The notes beneath the pieces were generated by a model, which worked only from the letters and a program-made list of their open reading frames with translations, did no database searches and was not told the origin of the DNA. This document shows, in pieces, positions 43,932 to 51,475 of a DNA stretch of 64,000 bases; the first letter of the stretch is position 1; each line of letters opens with the position of its first letter. The translations under genes and the position numbers were made by a program. This DNA comes from Akkermansiaceae bacterium. GTDB lineage: Bacteria; Verrucomicrobiota; Verrucomicrobiia; Verrucomicrobiales; DEV007. The stretch covers positions 300,157-364,156 of the forward strand of contig JACKQC010000003.1 in the NCBI GenBank assembly GCA_024233085.1. Reading direction: 5' to 3'.

Positions 43932-44052
43932 CCCGCCGCACGGGGGGGCGCGGTGTTTGCGACAGGCGTGTTGATCGGCGCTCCGCGATTCGCCCGCGCT
44001 TGTGGCTTCCTTACCCGGACGGTGGCCGGAAAAATGCGGAAAAGGGTGACGG

Positions 44053-44259
44053 TTAGCTTTTCCGGTTCTGCTCTTCCCGAAGCCTCGCTGCCGCGGCGCT
44101 GATTTCTTCAATCGATCGGCCCTCAAAAAGCGATTTTCTCCACTGAGTATAGTCAAAAGGTTCGCGCAGAATCAGCGTGATGAAACGTTCCGCTTCGACA
44201 GCGCCCAGCGATTCCACCAGTGCGGCGGCGCCCTTGGACCGGATTTCCGAATCAGTCAT
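44053..44259 (-). CDS. Small partner of the PIN protein (antitoxin candidate)
   Basis: 68 residues: MTDSEIRSKGAAALVESLGAVEAERFITLILREPFDYTQWRKSLFEGRSIEEISAAAARLREEQNRKS. Nearly the same protein is often found beside PIN-domain genes in cyanobacteria and Verrucomicrobia. The start (44259, or 44271 for an in-frame ATG four codons earlier) overlaps the end of the PIN gene, so the two are coupled. The order is PIN gene first, unusual for VapBC pairs where the antitoxin usually leads. Confidence 0.75.
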   Translation of the reverse strand: MTDSEIRSKGAAALVESLGAVEAERFITLILREPFDYTQWRKSLFEGRSIEEISAAAARLREEQNRKS

Positions 44260-44686
44260 TGGGGTTGGCATAATAGTCGATGGGGTTGAGGATTCGAATA
44301 CCGGAAATCTTTCCTTGTCGCTTGAGGATTCCGTTATCGGTGGTGAGAAAGATATCGCATTCCAGCGAAATTGCCGCCGCAAGGTGAAGCGCATCTAATT
44401 CTCTCAAACCCACCTGGCGAATGGCGCGGGCAAGATCGAGTATCGCCTTTGACTGCACAGCATCGGTCGCGGCCAATTGTCGCCAACGTGCGATGCTTTC
44501 CCTCCGTTCTTCGCTCGGGTTGGCGGAATTCTCGTAGTCCAACAGGTAAGACCAAGCCAATTCCACGAGACCTTCTCGAACCTCGTTCTGGATCGCTAGT
44601 TTCGCCTCTGTCTCCAAACGCACCCGCATCTGGGACTGGTTATCGAAAGGCCTGTTGAAGCAGCAATTGTCCAGGTAGAGGCGCAT
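44252..44686 (-). CDS. PIN-domain RNase (toxin candidate)
   Basis: 144 residues from ATG 44686: MRLYLDNCCFNRPFD with Asp6, LRELDALHLAAAISLECDIFLTTDNGI with the later acidic residues of a PIN nuclease site. These are the metal ligands expected of a VapC-like RNase. An upstream in-frame ATG (44737) adds 17 residues outside the domain. It lies beside the repeat block and overlaps its small partner. Confidence 0.85.
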   Translation of the reverse strand: MRLYLDNCCFNRPFDNQSQMRVRLETEAKLAIQNEVREGLVELAWSYLLDYENSANPSEERRESIARWRQLAATDAVQSKAILDLARAIRQVGLRELDALHLAAAISLECDIFLTTDNGILKRQGKISGIRILNPIDYYANPND

Positions 44687-44775
44687 GGGAAGTTGGTGGA
44701 GGAAATCATCAGTGATTTCCCCCCGCGAGGCAATCACTTGCCTGATTGGCTCATCTTGCGGATTCGAACTCCCCT

Positions 44776-45672
44776 CTATTCGGCCGGGGGCGTTGGTTCC
44801 TCCGGCGCCGGCTCCTCCGCCGCCGGTGGGCTGCCGTAGTCCGTCGTGGTCGGCACTTGGCTGCGGATCAGGTCGCCGATTTCGGTGCCTTCGACGAAGA
44901 GCTTGGTGGCCTCGGCATACCAGTCCTGGCAGTCGCGCTCCACGCGCATCAGCAGGGCGTTGACGCGGCCGGCCTCGCGGCGGTCGATGGTGGAGAGGTC
45001 GGAGTATTCCTCCTTGAGGTCGCGCAGGGTGGGCAGGGCCGGGACGGGCGGGGTGGCGTTGGGATCACCGGGGTCGCCGTGGAAGAGCCGGCGGAAGGTC
45101 TCGTAGTCCAGGCCGGGGCCGGGGACAAAGGCGGCGCCGCCGAATTCCAGCTTCCAGGCGGAGAGGAGGGCGGTGCCCTCCTTCTCGATGCCGTCGCGGG
45201 TGGCGGACCGGCCGCTCAGTTCGTCCACCACCGGCTTGAGGTCGGGCTGGCGCTGGGCGCGGACGCGCATGATGCCGACCACGGCCACGGTCTGGGCGTG
45301 GATGGCCTCGAGCCGCTGGTCGAGATCGCCGCGGGCGGCCTCGGCGCGGGTGTGGGCCTCGGTGGCGATCTGGGCGAGGCTGCCCTCGACCGACTTGTCG
45401 AGCGCCTCGCCGTCGGCCTCCCATTCGGCGATGCTGTGGCCGGGCCAGACCCAGTCGGCGGCGATCTGGGTCTGGACGCTGCGGGTCTTGTCGACGCGGT
45501 CCTTGAGGAAGTCGATGCTGGTGTTCAGGTTCATGGTGGGTTTCAGAGGTTGGAGGTTCGATGGCAATGGCGGCGTGGAAGACGGCGGCGCTTCCTCGGG
45601 CAAAAAGCCGTCCCACACGATCCCCGGTTGGTCGTATCGCAGTCCCGAATCGTATCTGAGGGGCTCCGGCAT
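44776..45672 (-). CDS. Acidic protein of unknown function
   Basis: 298 residues from ATG 45672 (MPEPLRYDSGLRYDQPGIVWDG), or 252 from ATG 45534 (MNLNTSIDFLKDRVDKTRSVQTQIAADWVWP). The head is short and Pro-rich. The body is helical with HTRAEAARGDLDQRLEAIHAQTVAVVGIMRVRAQ. It ends in a Pro/Glu-rich tail (AAEEPAPEEPTPPAE). I recall a similar two-part arrangement in other Opitutae-like genomes but no function. The frame stays open a further 570 bases upstream through the 21-bp repeats, which I take to be non-coding. Confidence 0.6.
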   Translation of the reverse strand: MPEPLRYDSGLRYDQPGIVWDGFLPEEAPPSSTPPLPSNLQPLKPTMNLNTSIDFLKDRVDKTRSVQTQIAADWVWPGHSIAEWEADGEALDKSVEGSLAQIATEAHTRAEAARGDLDQRLEAIHAQTVAVVGIMRVRAQRQPDLKPVVDELSGRSATRDGIEKEGTALLSAWKLEFGGAAFVPGPGLDYETFRRLFHGDPGDPNATPPVPALPTLRDLKEEYSDLSTIDRREAGRVNALLMRVERDCQDWYAEATKLFVEGTEIGDLIRSQVPTTTDYGSPPAAEEPAPEEPTPPAE

Positions 45673-46283
45673 GGGTGGCTTTCGGTCATTTGCGGAAATT
45701 TGGCCAAACAGGGCAAGCAAAAAATGCGTTTTTTTTTGGGCAGGCCGGGACGGGCCGGTCATTCCGGTTGGACAGGGGCCGCTTCCGAGGCGGCCGGGGC
45801 ATGGCCGTCGGCGGGGAGGGGCCGATCCCCCGACGGCGCCGGGACTGACCATGGCGAACGGGAAACCGGGAATCGGACGCGCGGCGGGACGGCCTGGAAT
45901 CCCGGACATTCGGATTGGAGAGGGCGCTTTTTGGATGAGATCAGCCACATTTTGCATTGGAGAAGGGACTTTTCGGATTGGAGAGGCGCCTTTTTGGGTT
46001 GGAGCGATGACTTTTCGGGTTGGATCGGGGGCTTTTTGGAGGGGAAGGGCGACTTTTTGGCCATTGGCCGATTCTCCGGTCCGGTTGAGGCCGGGTTTTC
46101 GGGGGAGGGACGGGTTTCGTGCGATGGGAGGACGGGGTTCGGACGGCACCGGGACCGAAGGAGGGCGGAGACCTGGCAAGGTGAGCGACCGTTCGGCTTT
46201 TCGGGGTCGCTCCGCCCCATCTGGCCGGCTTGTGGTGCCCATGCGGACTTGACGCGGGCGGCGCCCGATCCATCGCTCGCTAA
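45673..46283. other. Long interval with minisatellite and no clear gene
   Basis: Contains a run of nine T near 45731-45739, the 21-bp minisatellite, and then GC-rich sequence up to an in-frame stop at 46281. No domain was recognised in any of the six frames. Confidence 0.6.
45911..46057. repeat. Minisatellite of seven 21-bp units
   Basis: Seven head-to-tail units of 21 bases (consensus near cggattggagagggcgctttt), starting at 45911, 45932, 45953, 45974, 45995, 46016 and 46037. The last bases (cttt/ttt) are the best conserved. Since 21 is a multiple of three, every frame stays open and would read as a 7-residue repeat. Confidence 0.85.
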
Positions 46284-46622
46284 CGCGAACTGGACCTCGA
46301 ATGGCTGGTTCCCCATCCGGGCCATCCCGACGCGGTGCTGAAGGGGAACGCGCTGATTTCCTGCTGGTCTCGCAGCGTGGATGACCGAGACCGGACGGTC
46401 GCGAAATACGAGGTGGAAACGGCGGTGCAGAAGCATCAGGACATGCTCGATGGCCACGCCTTCATTTTTCCGGTCCGCCTGGAGAAGTGCGAGATTCCCC
46501 TGATCGCGGTGGGCAATGATCGCCTCGAAGATATCCAAACCCGCGACCTTTTCGGCTCCAAGCGCGCCACGGCATTGAAGCAGCTCGTCGCCGACCTGAA
46601 AAAGGCGATGAACCGGAAGTGA
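46284..46622 (+). pseudogene. TIR-domain remnant
   Basis: The open stretch after the stop at 46281 encodes about 112 codons, with the only plausible start a GTG at 46335. The protein reads NALISCWSRSVDD...YEVETAVQKHQDMLDGHAFIFPVRLEKCEIP...DLFGSKRATALKQLVADLKKAM. This matches the second half of bacterial TIR domains (a 'speaks and pays' strand, the K/E-helix, an iPVRLd.ce.P strand and a final helix). The first half, with the BB loop and catalytic Glu region, is missing. It is probably a decayed copy, or possibly the tail of an older fused gene. Confidence 0.5.
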
Positions 46623-46664
46623 TCCCGCCCCCGCCCATCGCGCGGCGATGGGCCCGCGGGCCCC

Positions 46665-46705
46665 GACCCAACCCTGTTAGGTCTCCGATCCAACAGGGTT
46701 CGATC
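46665..46705. repeat. 41-bp element, copy 7, reversed order
   Basis: Unit gacccaaccctgttaggtc, spacer tcc, unit gatccaacagggttcgatc. Here the CCT-centred unit comes first. Because flipping the strand cannot change that order, this copy is structurally different from the other inverted-pair copies. Confidence 0.85.
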
Positions 46706-46772
46706 GCCCGACGCCGGGAGCTTTCGGTTGCCGAATCGACGGTCCGGGCGAATGCTTTCCCTTCCTGTCCCC

Positions 46773-47024
46773 ATGAGCGAATCCCTGCGAGTCTATGTCA
46801 AACCCGGCTGCCCGTGGTGCCTCGAGGCGGAAGCGTGGCTGAAACGCGAGGGCTACGTTTACGAGGCGGTCGATGTCTATGCCGATCCGTCGGCCTACGA
46901 GGAGATGCAACGGCTTTCCGGCCAGAGCTGCGCGCCGACGCTGACCTATGGGGACCTGCTGCTGGCCGATTTCGGCGTGCCGGAGCTGGAGGCCTTTCTG
47001 GAGGAACACGGGATCGCTCCGTGA
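46773..47024 (+). CDS. Glutaredoxin family protein
   Basis: 83 residues from ATG 46773 (MSESLRVYVKPGCPWCLEAEAWLKREGYVYEAVDVYADPSAYEEM). The redox motif CPWC, the cis-Pro in CAPTLTYGD and the LLLADFGVPELEAFLEEHG end fit a small glutaredoxin or glutaredoxin-like thiol oxidoreductase. A 15-residue longer in-frame start at 46728 is unlikely. Confidence 0.9.
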   Translation: MSESLRVYVKPGCPWCLEAEAWLKREGYVYEAVDVYADPSAYEEMQRLSGQSCAPTLTYGDLLLADFGVPELEAFLEEHGIAP

Positions 47025-47097
47025 TCGGCCGCGAAGGCCGGGAGGAAGCGGAAAGAGCGGGGCTGGACCGCGGGGCCGAGCGAGGCGTCCGGGCAAG

Positions 47098-47131
47098 AAA
47101 AAACCGGCGATCCTTTCGGACCGCCGGTTTT
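47098..47131 (-). terminator. Terminator of the beta-barrel gene
   Basis: A 10-bp stem (aaaaccggcg / cgccggtttt) with a 12-base loop. Read on the minus strand it ends in six T, 30 bases after the stop of the barrel gene. On the plus strand only four T follow, so it may also slow transcripts from glutaredoxin. Confidence 0.85.
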
Positions 47132-47158
47132 CGGTAAAAGGGAAGATTTTCGAATCGA

Positions 47159-47665
47159 TCAGAACGCGAAACGAAGACCCACGCGGGCGGTGGTGTAATT
47201 GTCGATGTCGCCGCTCAGGAGGTTGTAGGTGCCGTCGGCGAAGACCGAGGTGCCGTCCATGATGCGCACGTCAATGCCGCCACCGAAGCGGAAGAGGCCT
47301 TCCGTGGCGCCGTTGGTGTGAACGCCGCCGCCGACCAGCAGGTAGGGGGCGATGCAGTTGATGGGAAGGCGGTACACGGCGTCCACGGTGTAGTTGTGGA
47401 CTTCGCTGTCGGTGGCGTAGATCGCGGCCGACGCCTGGACACCCAGGTTTTCGTTGAAGAAATAGCCGAGGCTGACGCCACCGCCGAGGGAGTCGTCATA
47501 GTGGCTTTCCGGGAAGATCGCGGCGCCGAAGACGCCGAACTCGTAGCCCGCGCCGTAACAGGCCGGAGCGACCGGATTCTTTTCCACGACATAACCTTTG
47601 TCGCCCGCGTTCGCGAGAACCGGGAGACCCGCCATCAGTGCCAGAGCCAGCAGTGCTTTTTTCAT
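47159..47665 (-). CDS. Small outer-membrane beta-barrel protein
   Basis: 168 residues. Signal peptide MKKALLALALMAGLPVLANA, then alternating strands (YEFGVFGAAIFPE, GGGVSLGYFFNENLGVQASAAIY) and a terminal Phe (ARVGLRFAF), as in 8-stranded OmpA/OmpW-like barrels. A short acidic loop separates each strand pair. Expected in the outer membrane; the role is unknown. Confidence 0.8.
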   Translation of the reverse strand: MKKALLALALMAGLPVLANAGDKGYVVEKNPVAPACYGAGYEFGVFGAAIFPESHYDDSLGGGVSLGYFFNENLGVQASAAIYATDSEVHNYTVDAVYRLPINCIAPYLLVGGGVHTNGATEGLFRFGGGIDVRIMDGTSVFADGTYNLLSGDIDNYTTARVGLRFAF

Positions 47666-47854
47666 AAGTTGTTTAGTTTTTCAAGAAATTGATTTCTCGG
47701 TGTTCTTTAAGCTACCGTCGCGCGGAACTCTACTCAACGGATTTTTTTTTCAAGTCCATTTGGCGTCTTTTTTCGCGATTTGTGGCCGTCCGGCGACCGA
47801 TTTCCGGACTTTTCTTTTGAACCGGGCCTGGCAATGGTGTCGTCTCCCCCCAAG

Positions 47855-48679
47855 ATGAAATACGCGATCTGCAACGAACTCTTCCAGGATTGGCCCTTCG
47901 AAAAAGCCTTCGCCTATGCCCGGGAAACGGGATACACGGGGGTCGAGATCGCGCCGTTCACGATCCACACCGACGCCCGCGAAATCTCCCCCGGCCAGCG
48001 CGCCGCGGTGAAAAACCAGATCGCCGACGCGGGTCTGGAGTGTGTCGGCCTGCACTGGCTGCTGGCCAAGACGGAGGGGTACTATCTCACCACGCCGGAC
48101 GAGGCGGTCCGGGCGCGGACGGGTGAATACCTCGCCGAGCTGGCCCGGCTGTGCCGCGATCTGGACGGCTCGATCATGGTGCTGGGCTCGCCGTTTCAGC
48201 GGAACCTGCTGCCCGGGGTGACGCATGAGGAGGCCATGGCCCACGCGGCGGACACGGTGAAGCGCGCCATGCCGGTGCTGGAGGACCGCGGCGTCACCCT
48301 GGCGCTGGAACCGCTCGGCCCGGCGGAGGGGGACTTTCTCAACACGGCCGAACGGGGCATCGAGCTGGCCGAAATGATCGGCTCGCCCAACTGCAAGCTG
48401 CACCTCGACGTGAAGGCCATGTCGACCGAAACGAAGGCGATCGCGGACATCCTTCGCGACAGCCGGGACTGGATGGTGCATTTCCACGCCAACGATCCGA
48501 ACCTGCTCGGTCCCGGCATGGGGGAGGTGAACTACGAACCGATTTTCGGGGCTCTGAAAGACATCGCCTACGATGGCTGGGTGTCGGTCGAGGTTTTCGA
48601 CTACCAACCGGGCATCGAAACGATCTGCGAGGAAAGCATCCGCCACATGCGCGAGGTCGCGGCCCGGGTGGGTCTTTGA
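47855..48679 (+). CDS. Sugar phosphate isomerase/epimerase-like TIM barrel
   Basis: 274 residues from ATG 47855 (MKYAICNELFQDWPFEKAFAYARETGYTGVEIAPF). The xylose-isomerase-like (AP endonuclease 2) barrel has metal-site patterns LALEPLGPAEGD (Glu), KLHLDVKAM (Asp), MVHFHANDPN (His/Asp) and VSVEVFDYQPG (Glu). Such enzymes isomerise or epimerise keto-sugars. The glycosyltransferase gene follows 50 bases later and may share its transcript. Confidence 0.85.
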   Translation: MKYAICNELFQDWPFEKAFAYARETGYTGVEIAPFTIHTDAREISPGQRAAVKNQIADAGLECVGLHWLLAKTEGYYLTTPDEAVRARTGEYLAELARLCRDLDGSIMVLGSPFQRNLLPGVTHEEAMAHAADTVKRAMPVLEDRGVTLALEPLGPAEGDFLNTAERGIELAEMIGSPNCKLHLDVKAMSTETKAIADILRDSRDWMVHFHANDPNLLGPGMGEVNYEPIFGALKDIAYDGWVSVEVFDYQPGIETICEESIRHMREVAARVGL

Positions 48680-48729
48680 AAAGCGGTCCGTCGTCCCCGC
48701 GCACCATGGGAAACCCAACGGCCGCCGGC

Positions 48730-49860
48730 ATGAAAATCGGACTGATCCGGCGCGGATATTCGGAGACGGGCGGCGCCGAGCGTTACCTGCTGCGGTTCGC
48801 GGACGGGCTGGAGGCGCTGGGGCATTCGTGCGTCCTGTTTTCCGACCGGCTCTGGCCGGTCGAGGTCTGGAAAGACCGCGAAGCCAAGGTCGTGAAGCAC
48901 GCGCGGTCGCCGGGGGCCTTCGCCGACTCGCTCGAGCAGATGAATCCGGGGAAGCACTGCGATTTTCTCTTCAGTCTGGAGCGGGTCTGGGGCTGCGACT
49001 GCTACCGCGCCGGCGACGGTGTGCACGCGGCCTGGCTCGACCGGCGGGCGGCCTTCGAGGCGAAGTGGCGGGGCCTCGCGCGGGGGCTGAACTCGAAGCA
49101 CCGCGAGCTGATCGCGCTGGAGCGCGCGCTGTATTCCCCGGAATCCCGGACCCACATCATCGCCAACGCGGATTTCATCCGAAAGGAAATCCAGCACTAC
49201 TACCGCACGCCCGACGACCGTATCACGGTCATCCACAACGGCTTCGACCCGCCCGATCTCGACGCCGCCGCCCGTGCCCGGCTCCGCGACAAAGGCCGCG
49301 CCGCCCACGCGATCGGGCCCGACACGGTCGTCTTCCTGTTCGTCGGGTCCGGATGGGAACGAAAAGGCCTCGCCCAGGCCATCCGCGCGGTCGAACGCCT
49401 TTCCGAGGAGGGGAACGACGTGCGGCTCCTGGTCGCCGGGCGCGACAAAGGCGCTCCCGACACGCGCGTCCCGAGCCTCACCTGGTTTCTCGGACCGGCC
49501 TCCGCGACGGAGCTGGCGATGCTCTACGAGACGGCGGATGTCTTCCTCCTGCCGACCTGGTACGATCCTTTTTCGAACGCCAGCCTGGAGGCCGCCGGCC
49601 ACGGTCTCCCCGTGGTCACGACCGTCTCGAACGGCATCTGCGAATTGTGGCCCGATCTGGAGGGCAGCGTCGTTTCCTCCCCCGAAGATCCGGGACTGGT
49701 GGACGCCTGCCGGACCTGGCTCGATCCGGAGCCGCGCCTCGCCGCCCGGCCGCGAAACCGAGCCGCCTGCGCCCTGCATTCGGTGGCGAAAAACGTCCAG
49801 CGCTCTCTGGACTTGTTCGCCCGGCTCACGGGGGGCGCCCCGGCCGAAACGGCCGGCTGA
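48730..49860 (+). CDS. Glycosyltransferase family 4
   Basis: 376 residues from ATG 48730 (MKIGLIRRGYSETGGAERYLLRFADGLEALGHSCVLFSDR). GT4 signatures are the N-terminal GGAERYL, HIIANADFIRKEIQHYYRTP, VIHNGFDP, VVFLFVGSGWERKGLAQAIRAV and the E-x7-E region DVFLLPTWYDPFSNASLEAAGHGLPVVTT. It is closest in feel to WaaG-type lipopolysaccharide core glucosyltransferases. Peripheral at the inner membrane. An in-frame start at 48676 would overlap the previous stop. Confidence 0.88.
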   Translation: MKIGLIRRGYSETGGAERYLLRFADGLEALGHSCVLFSDRLWPVEVWKDREAKVVKHARSPGAFADSLEQMNPGKHCDFLFSLERVWGCDCYRAGDGVHAAWLDRRAAFEAKWRGLARGLNSKHRELIALERALYSPESRTHIIANADFIRKEIQHYYRTPDDRITVIHNGFDPPDLDAAARARLRDKGRAAHAIGPDTVVFLFVGSGWERKGLAQAIRAVERLSEEGNDVRLLVAGRDKGAPDTRVPSLTWFLGPASATELAMLYETADVFLLPTWYDPFSNASLEAAGHGLPVVTTVSNGICELWPDLEGSVVSSPEDPGLVDACRTWLDPEPRLAARPRNRAACALHSVAKNVQRSLDLFARLTGGAPAETAG

Positions 49861-49866
49861 GCCTTC

Positions 49867-50589
49867 TCACCACTCGCGGATCGCCGCCTCGAACGCCGCC
49901 GCGTCCGTGAGATCCTCGAAAACGCAATCCGGTTCCCAGTCGCTCAGTTGCGCCGCGGAATACCTGCCCGTCCCCACCGCCACGACACGCGCCCCGCACG
50001 CCCGCGCGCAGCGGATGTCCTTGGGCGTGTCTCCCACGATGACGGTCTCCGCCGCGGCAAAGGCCCGGCCCGTTTCCCGGGCCGCCCGTGCCAGGGCGAT
50101 CGGACCCAGCCGGTCGCGATCGTGATGATCGTCCCCGAAGGCGCCGAATCCGAAGTATCCGGCCAGTCCGTAGGCCTCGACCTTCGTCCACGCGCCGCGC
50201 TCGGTGTTTCCGGTGAGAAGGCCGAGCCGGTGGCCGCCTCCGTTTTTCAGGCGATCGAGCAGCTCCGGCACCCCGGGCAGGACCCGCCCGGCGGCGGTTC
50301 CGGTCCCCGGGCTCAGCTCGACCGCCAGCCGCTCGTGGTAAAGCTCGTAAAAACCGCCCGCCCGATCTTCGCACCAAGCCCAGCCGAAATGATCGAAAAG
50401 CCCCCGGAGAATGCCGCCGTCCGTGCTCCCCGCCAGGTCCAGCACCGGAAACTCCCCGTGCCGATCCGGACCGATCCCGAAAAAATCGAGAAAGGCGCCG
50501 CGCAAGGCCCGCAGCCCGGCGCCGCCGGTGTCGAGCAGCGTGCCGTCAATGTCGAAGAGCAACAGGCGCCCCGGCTCCATCGCATCCAT
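49867..50589 (-). CDS. HAD-family phosphatase (phosphoglycolate phosphatase-like)
   Basis: 240 residues. DIDGT at 13-17 holds the nucleophile Asp13 and acid Asp15; LLTGNTERGAW and VIVGDTPKDIRCARACGARVVAVGTG are HAD motifs II and IV. It has a helical cap between motifs I and II, as in Gph-type phosphatases. It lies downstream of infC on the same strand, where rpmI-rplT would be expected. Confidence 0.87.
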   Translation of the reverse strand: MDAMEPGRLLLFDIDGTLLDTGGAGLRALRGAFLDFFGIGPDRHGEFPVLDLAGSTDGGILRGLFDHFGWAWCEDRAGGFYELYHERLAVELSPGTGTAAGRVLPGVPELLDRLKNGGGHRLGLLTGNTERGAWTKVEAYGLAGYFGFGAFGDDHHDRDRLGPIALARAARETGRAFAAAETVIVGDTPKDIRCARACGARVVAVGTGRYSAAQLSDWEPDCVFEDLTDAAAFEAAIREW

Positions 50590-50641
50590 CGCATCGCGCG
50601 TTAGCCCGCCTCTAATCCCGAGGGCGGCGAGGACGAGCGCT

Positions 50642-51331
50642 TCACTCCTCCTCGCCGGAGGCGGCGGCCTCCTCCTCGTCGTGGTGATGGTGCTCGTCGT
50701 CCGGCACCTCGGCGGCGTGGGCGGCGGCGTCCTCGGCCTCGGCCCTTTCGTGGGCTTCGAGATCGACTTCCTCGTCTCCCTTGCGGAATTTGGGCTTCTG
50801 CTTGTTCGGCGGCAGCGGCGAGAGCATCATCAGAATGCTGCGATTGTTCAGCTTCGGCTCGAGATCGATGTGCGCCATGCCCATGAGGTCGTCGCGGACC
50901 TTTTTCATCAGCTCGAAGCCCAGTTCCTTGTGCGCGTTTTCGCGTCCGCGAAACTGGAGCTGCATCCGCAGCTTGTAGCCGTGGGCCAGAAAATCCTCCG
51001 CCCGCGTCATCTTGATCTGGTAATCGTGCGGATCGATGCGGACGCGGAACTTGATTTCCTTTTCCTTCGCCTTGGGCTTCTTGTCCTTCTTCTGCTTCGA
51101 CTGGTCGTAGCGCCATTTCCCGTAGTCCACGATGCGGCAGACGGGCGGGCGGGCGGCGGCGGCGACCTCGACGAGATCGAGACCGAGTTCCTGCGCCTTG
51201 GCGAGCGCGCGGCGCGTCGGCATGACCGCGTTGAGTTCTCCGTAGATGACGCGCACCTCGGGCACGCGGATGCGTTCGTTCACCCGGATGACTTCGCGCC
51301 GGGGACGTCGGTTGAATGGTTTCTTAGCGAT
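50642..51331 (-). CDS. infC: Translation initiation factor IF-3 (probable AUC start)
   Basis: 229 residues if started at ATC 51331: IAKKPFNRRPRREVIRVNERIRVPEVRVI. The first in-frame standard start, GTG 51283, would cut the conserved basic head. A perfect AGGAGG sits nine bases before the ATC, the best ribosome site in the window. infC uses AUU, AUC or AUA in many bacteria, letting IF-3 repress its own translation. The N and C domains (GLDLVEVAAAARPPVCRIVDYGKWRYDQ; KEIKFRVRIDPHDYQIKMTRAEDFLAHGYKLRMQLQFRGRENAH) are complete. An acidic/His-rich tail (DDEHHHHDEEEAAASGEEE) extends it by about 45 residues. Confidence 0.93.
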   Translation of the reverse strand: MAKKPFNRRPRREVIRVNERIRVPEVRVIYGELNAVMPTRRALAKAQELGLDLVEVAAAARPPVCRIVDYGKWRYDQSKQKKDKKPKAKEKEIKFRVRIDPHDYQIKMTRAEDFLAHGYKLRMQLQFRGRENAHKELGFELMKKVRDDLMGMAHIDLEPKLNNRSILMMLSPLPPNKQKPKFRKGDEEVDLEAHERAEAEDAAAHAAEVPDDEHHHHDEEEAAASGEEE

Positions 51332-51475
51332 AAGCGTTATCCTCCTGGGGACGTTTCGGGGTTTGAGACAAGCGTAGAGACAAAAAATTCGCCGCGCCCT
51401 TCCGCGGACACGCGCCGCCGCGCCCGGTGAGGTCGCCCGGGAAATCCGTTACCGCACTCGCGCGCACCGCCGCCA

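Larger units (their letters stand above)
43496..44052. other. Non-coding repeat block
   Basis: No gene. It is filled by three 64-bp tandem repeats and a large nested inverted repeat (separate entries). The frames that stay open here do so only because of the repeats. Confidence 0.8.

Noticed and set aside
44745..44775. ggattcgaactcc looks like a tRNA T-arm on the minus strand
   Set aside because: Flanking bases do not pair as a T-stem and there is no anticodon arm.
45673..46242. Upstream extension of the gene at 44776 through the minisatellite
   Set aside because: The frame is open only because the repeat length is a multiple of three; the sequence is low-complexity and conserved-looking starts lie downstream.
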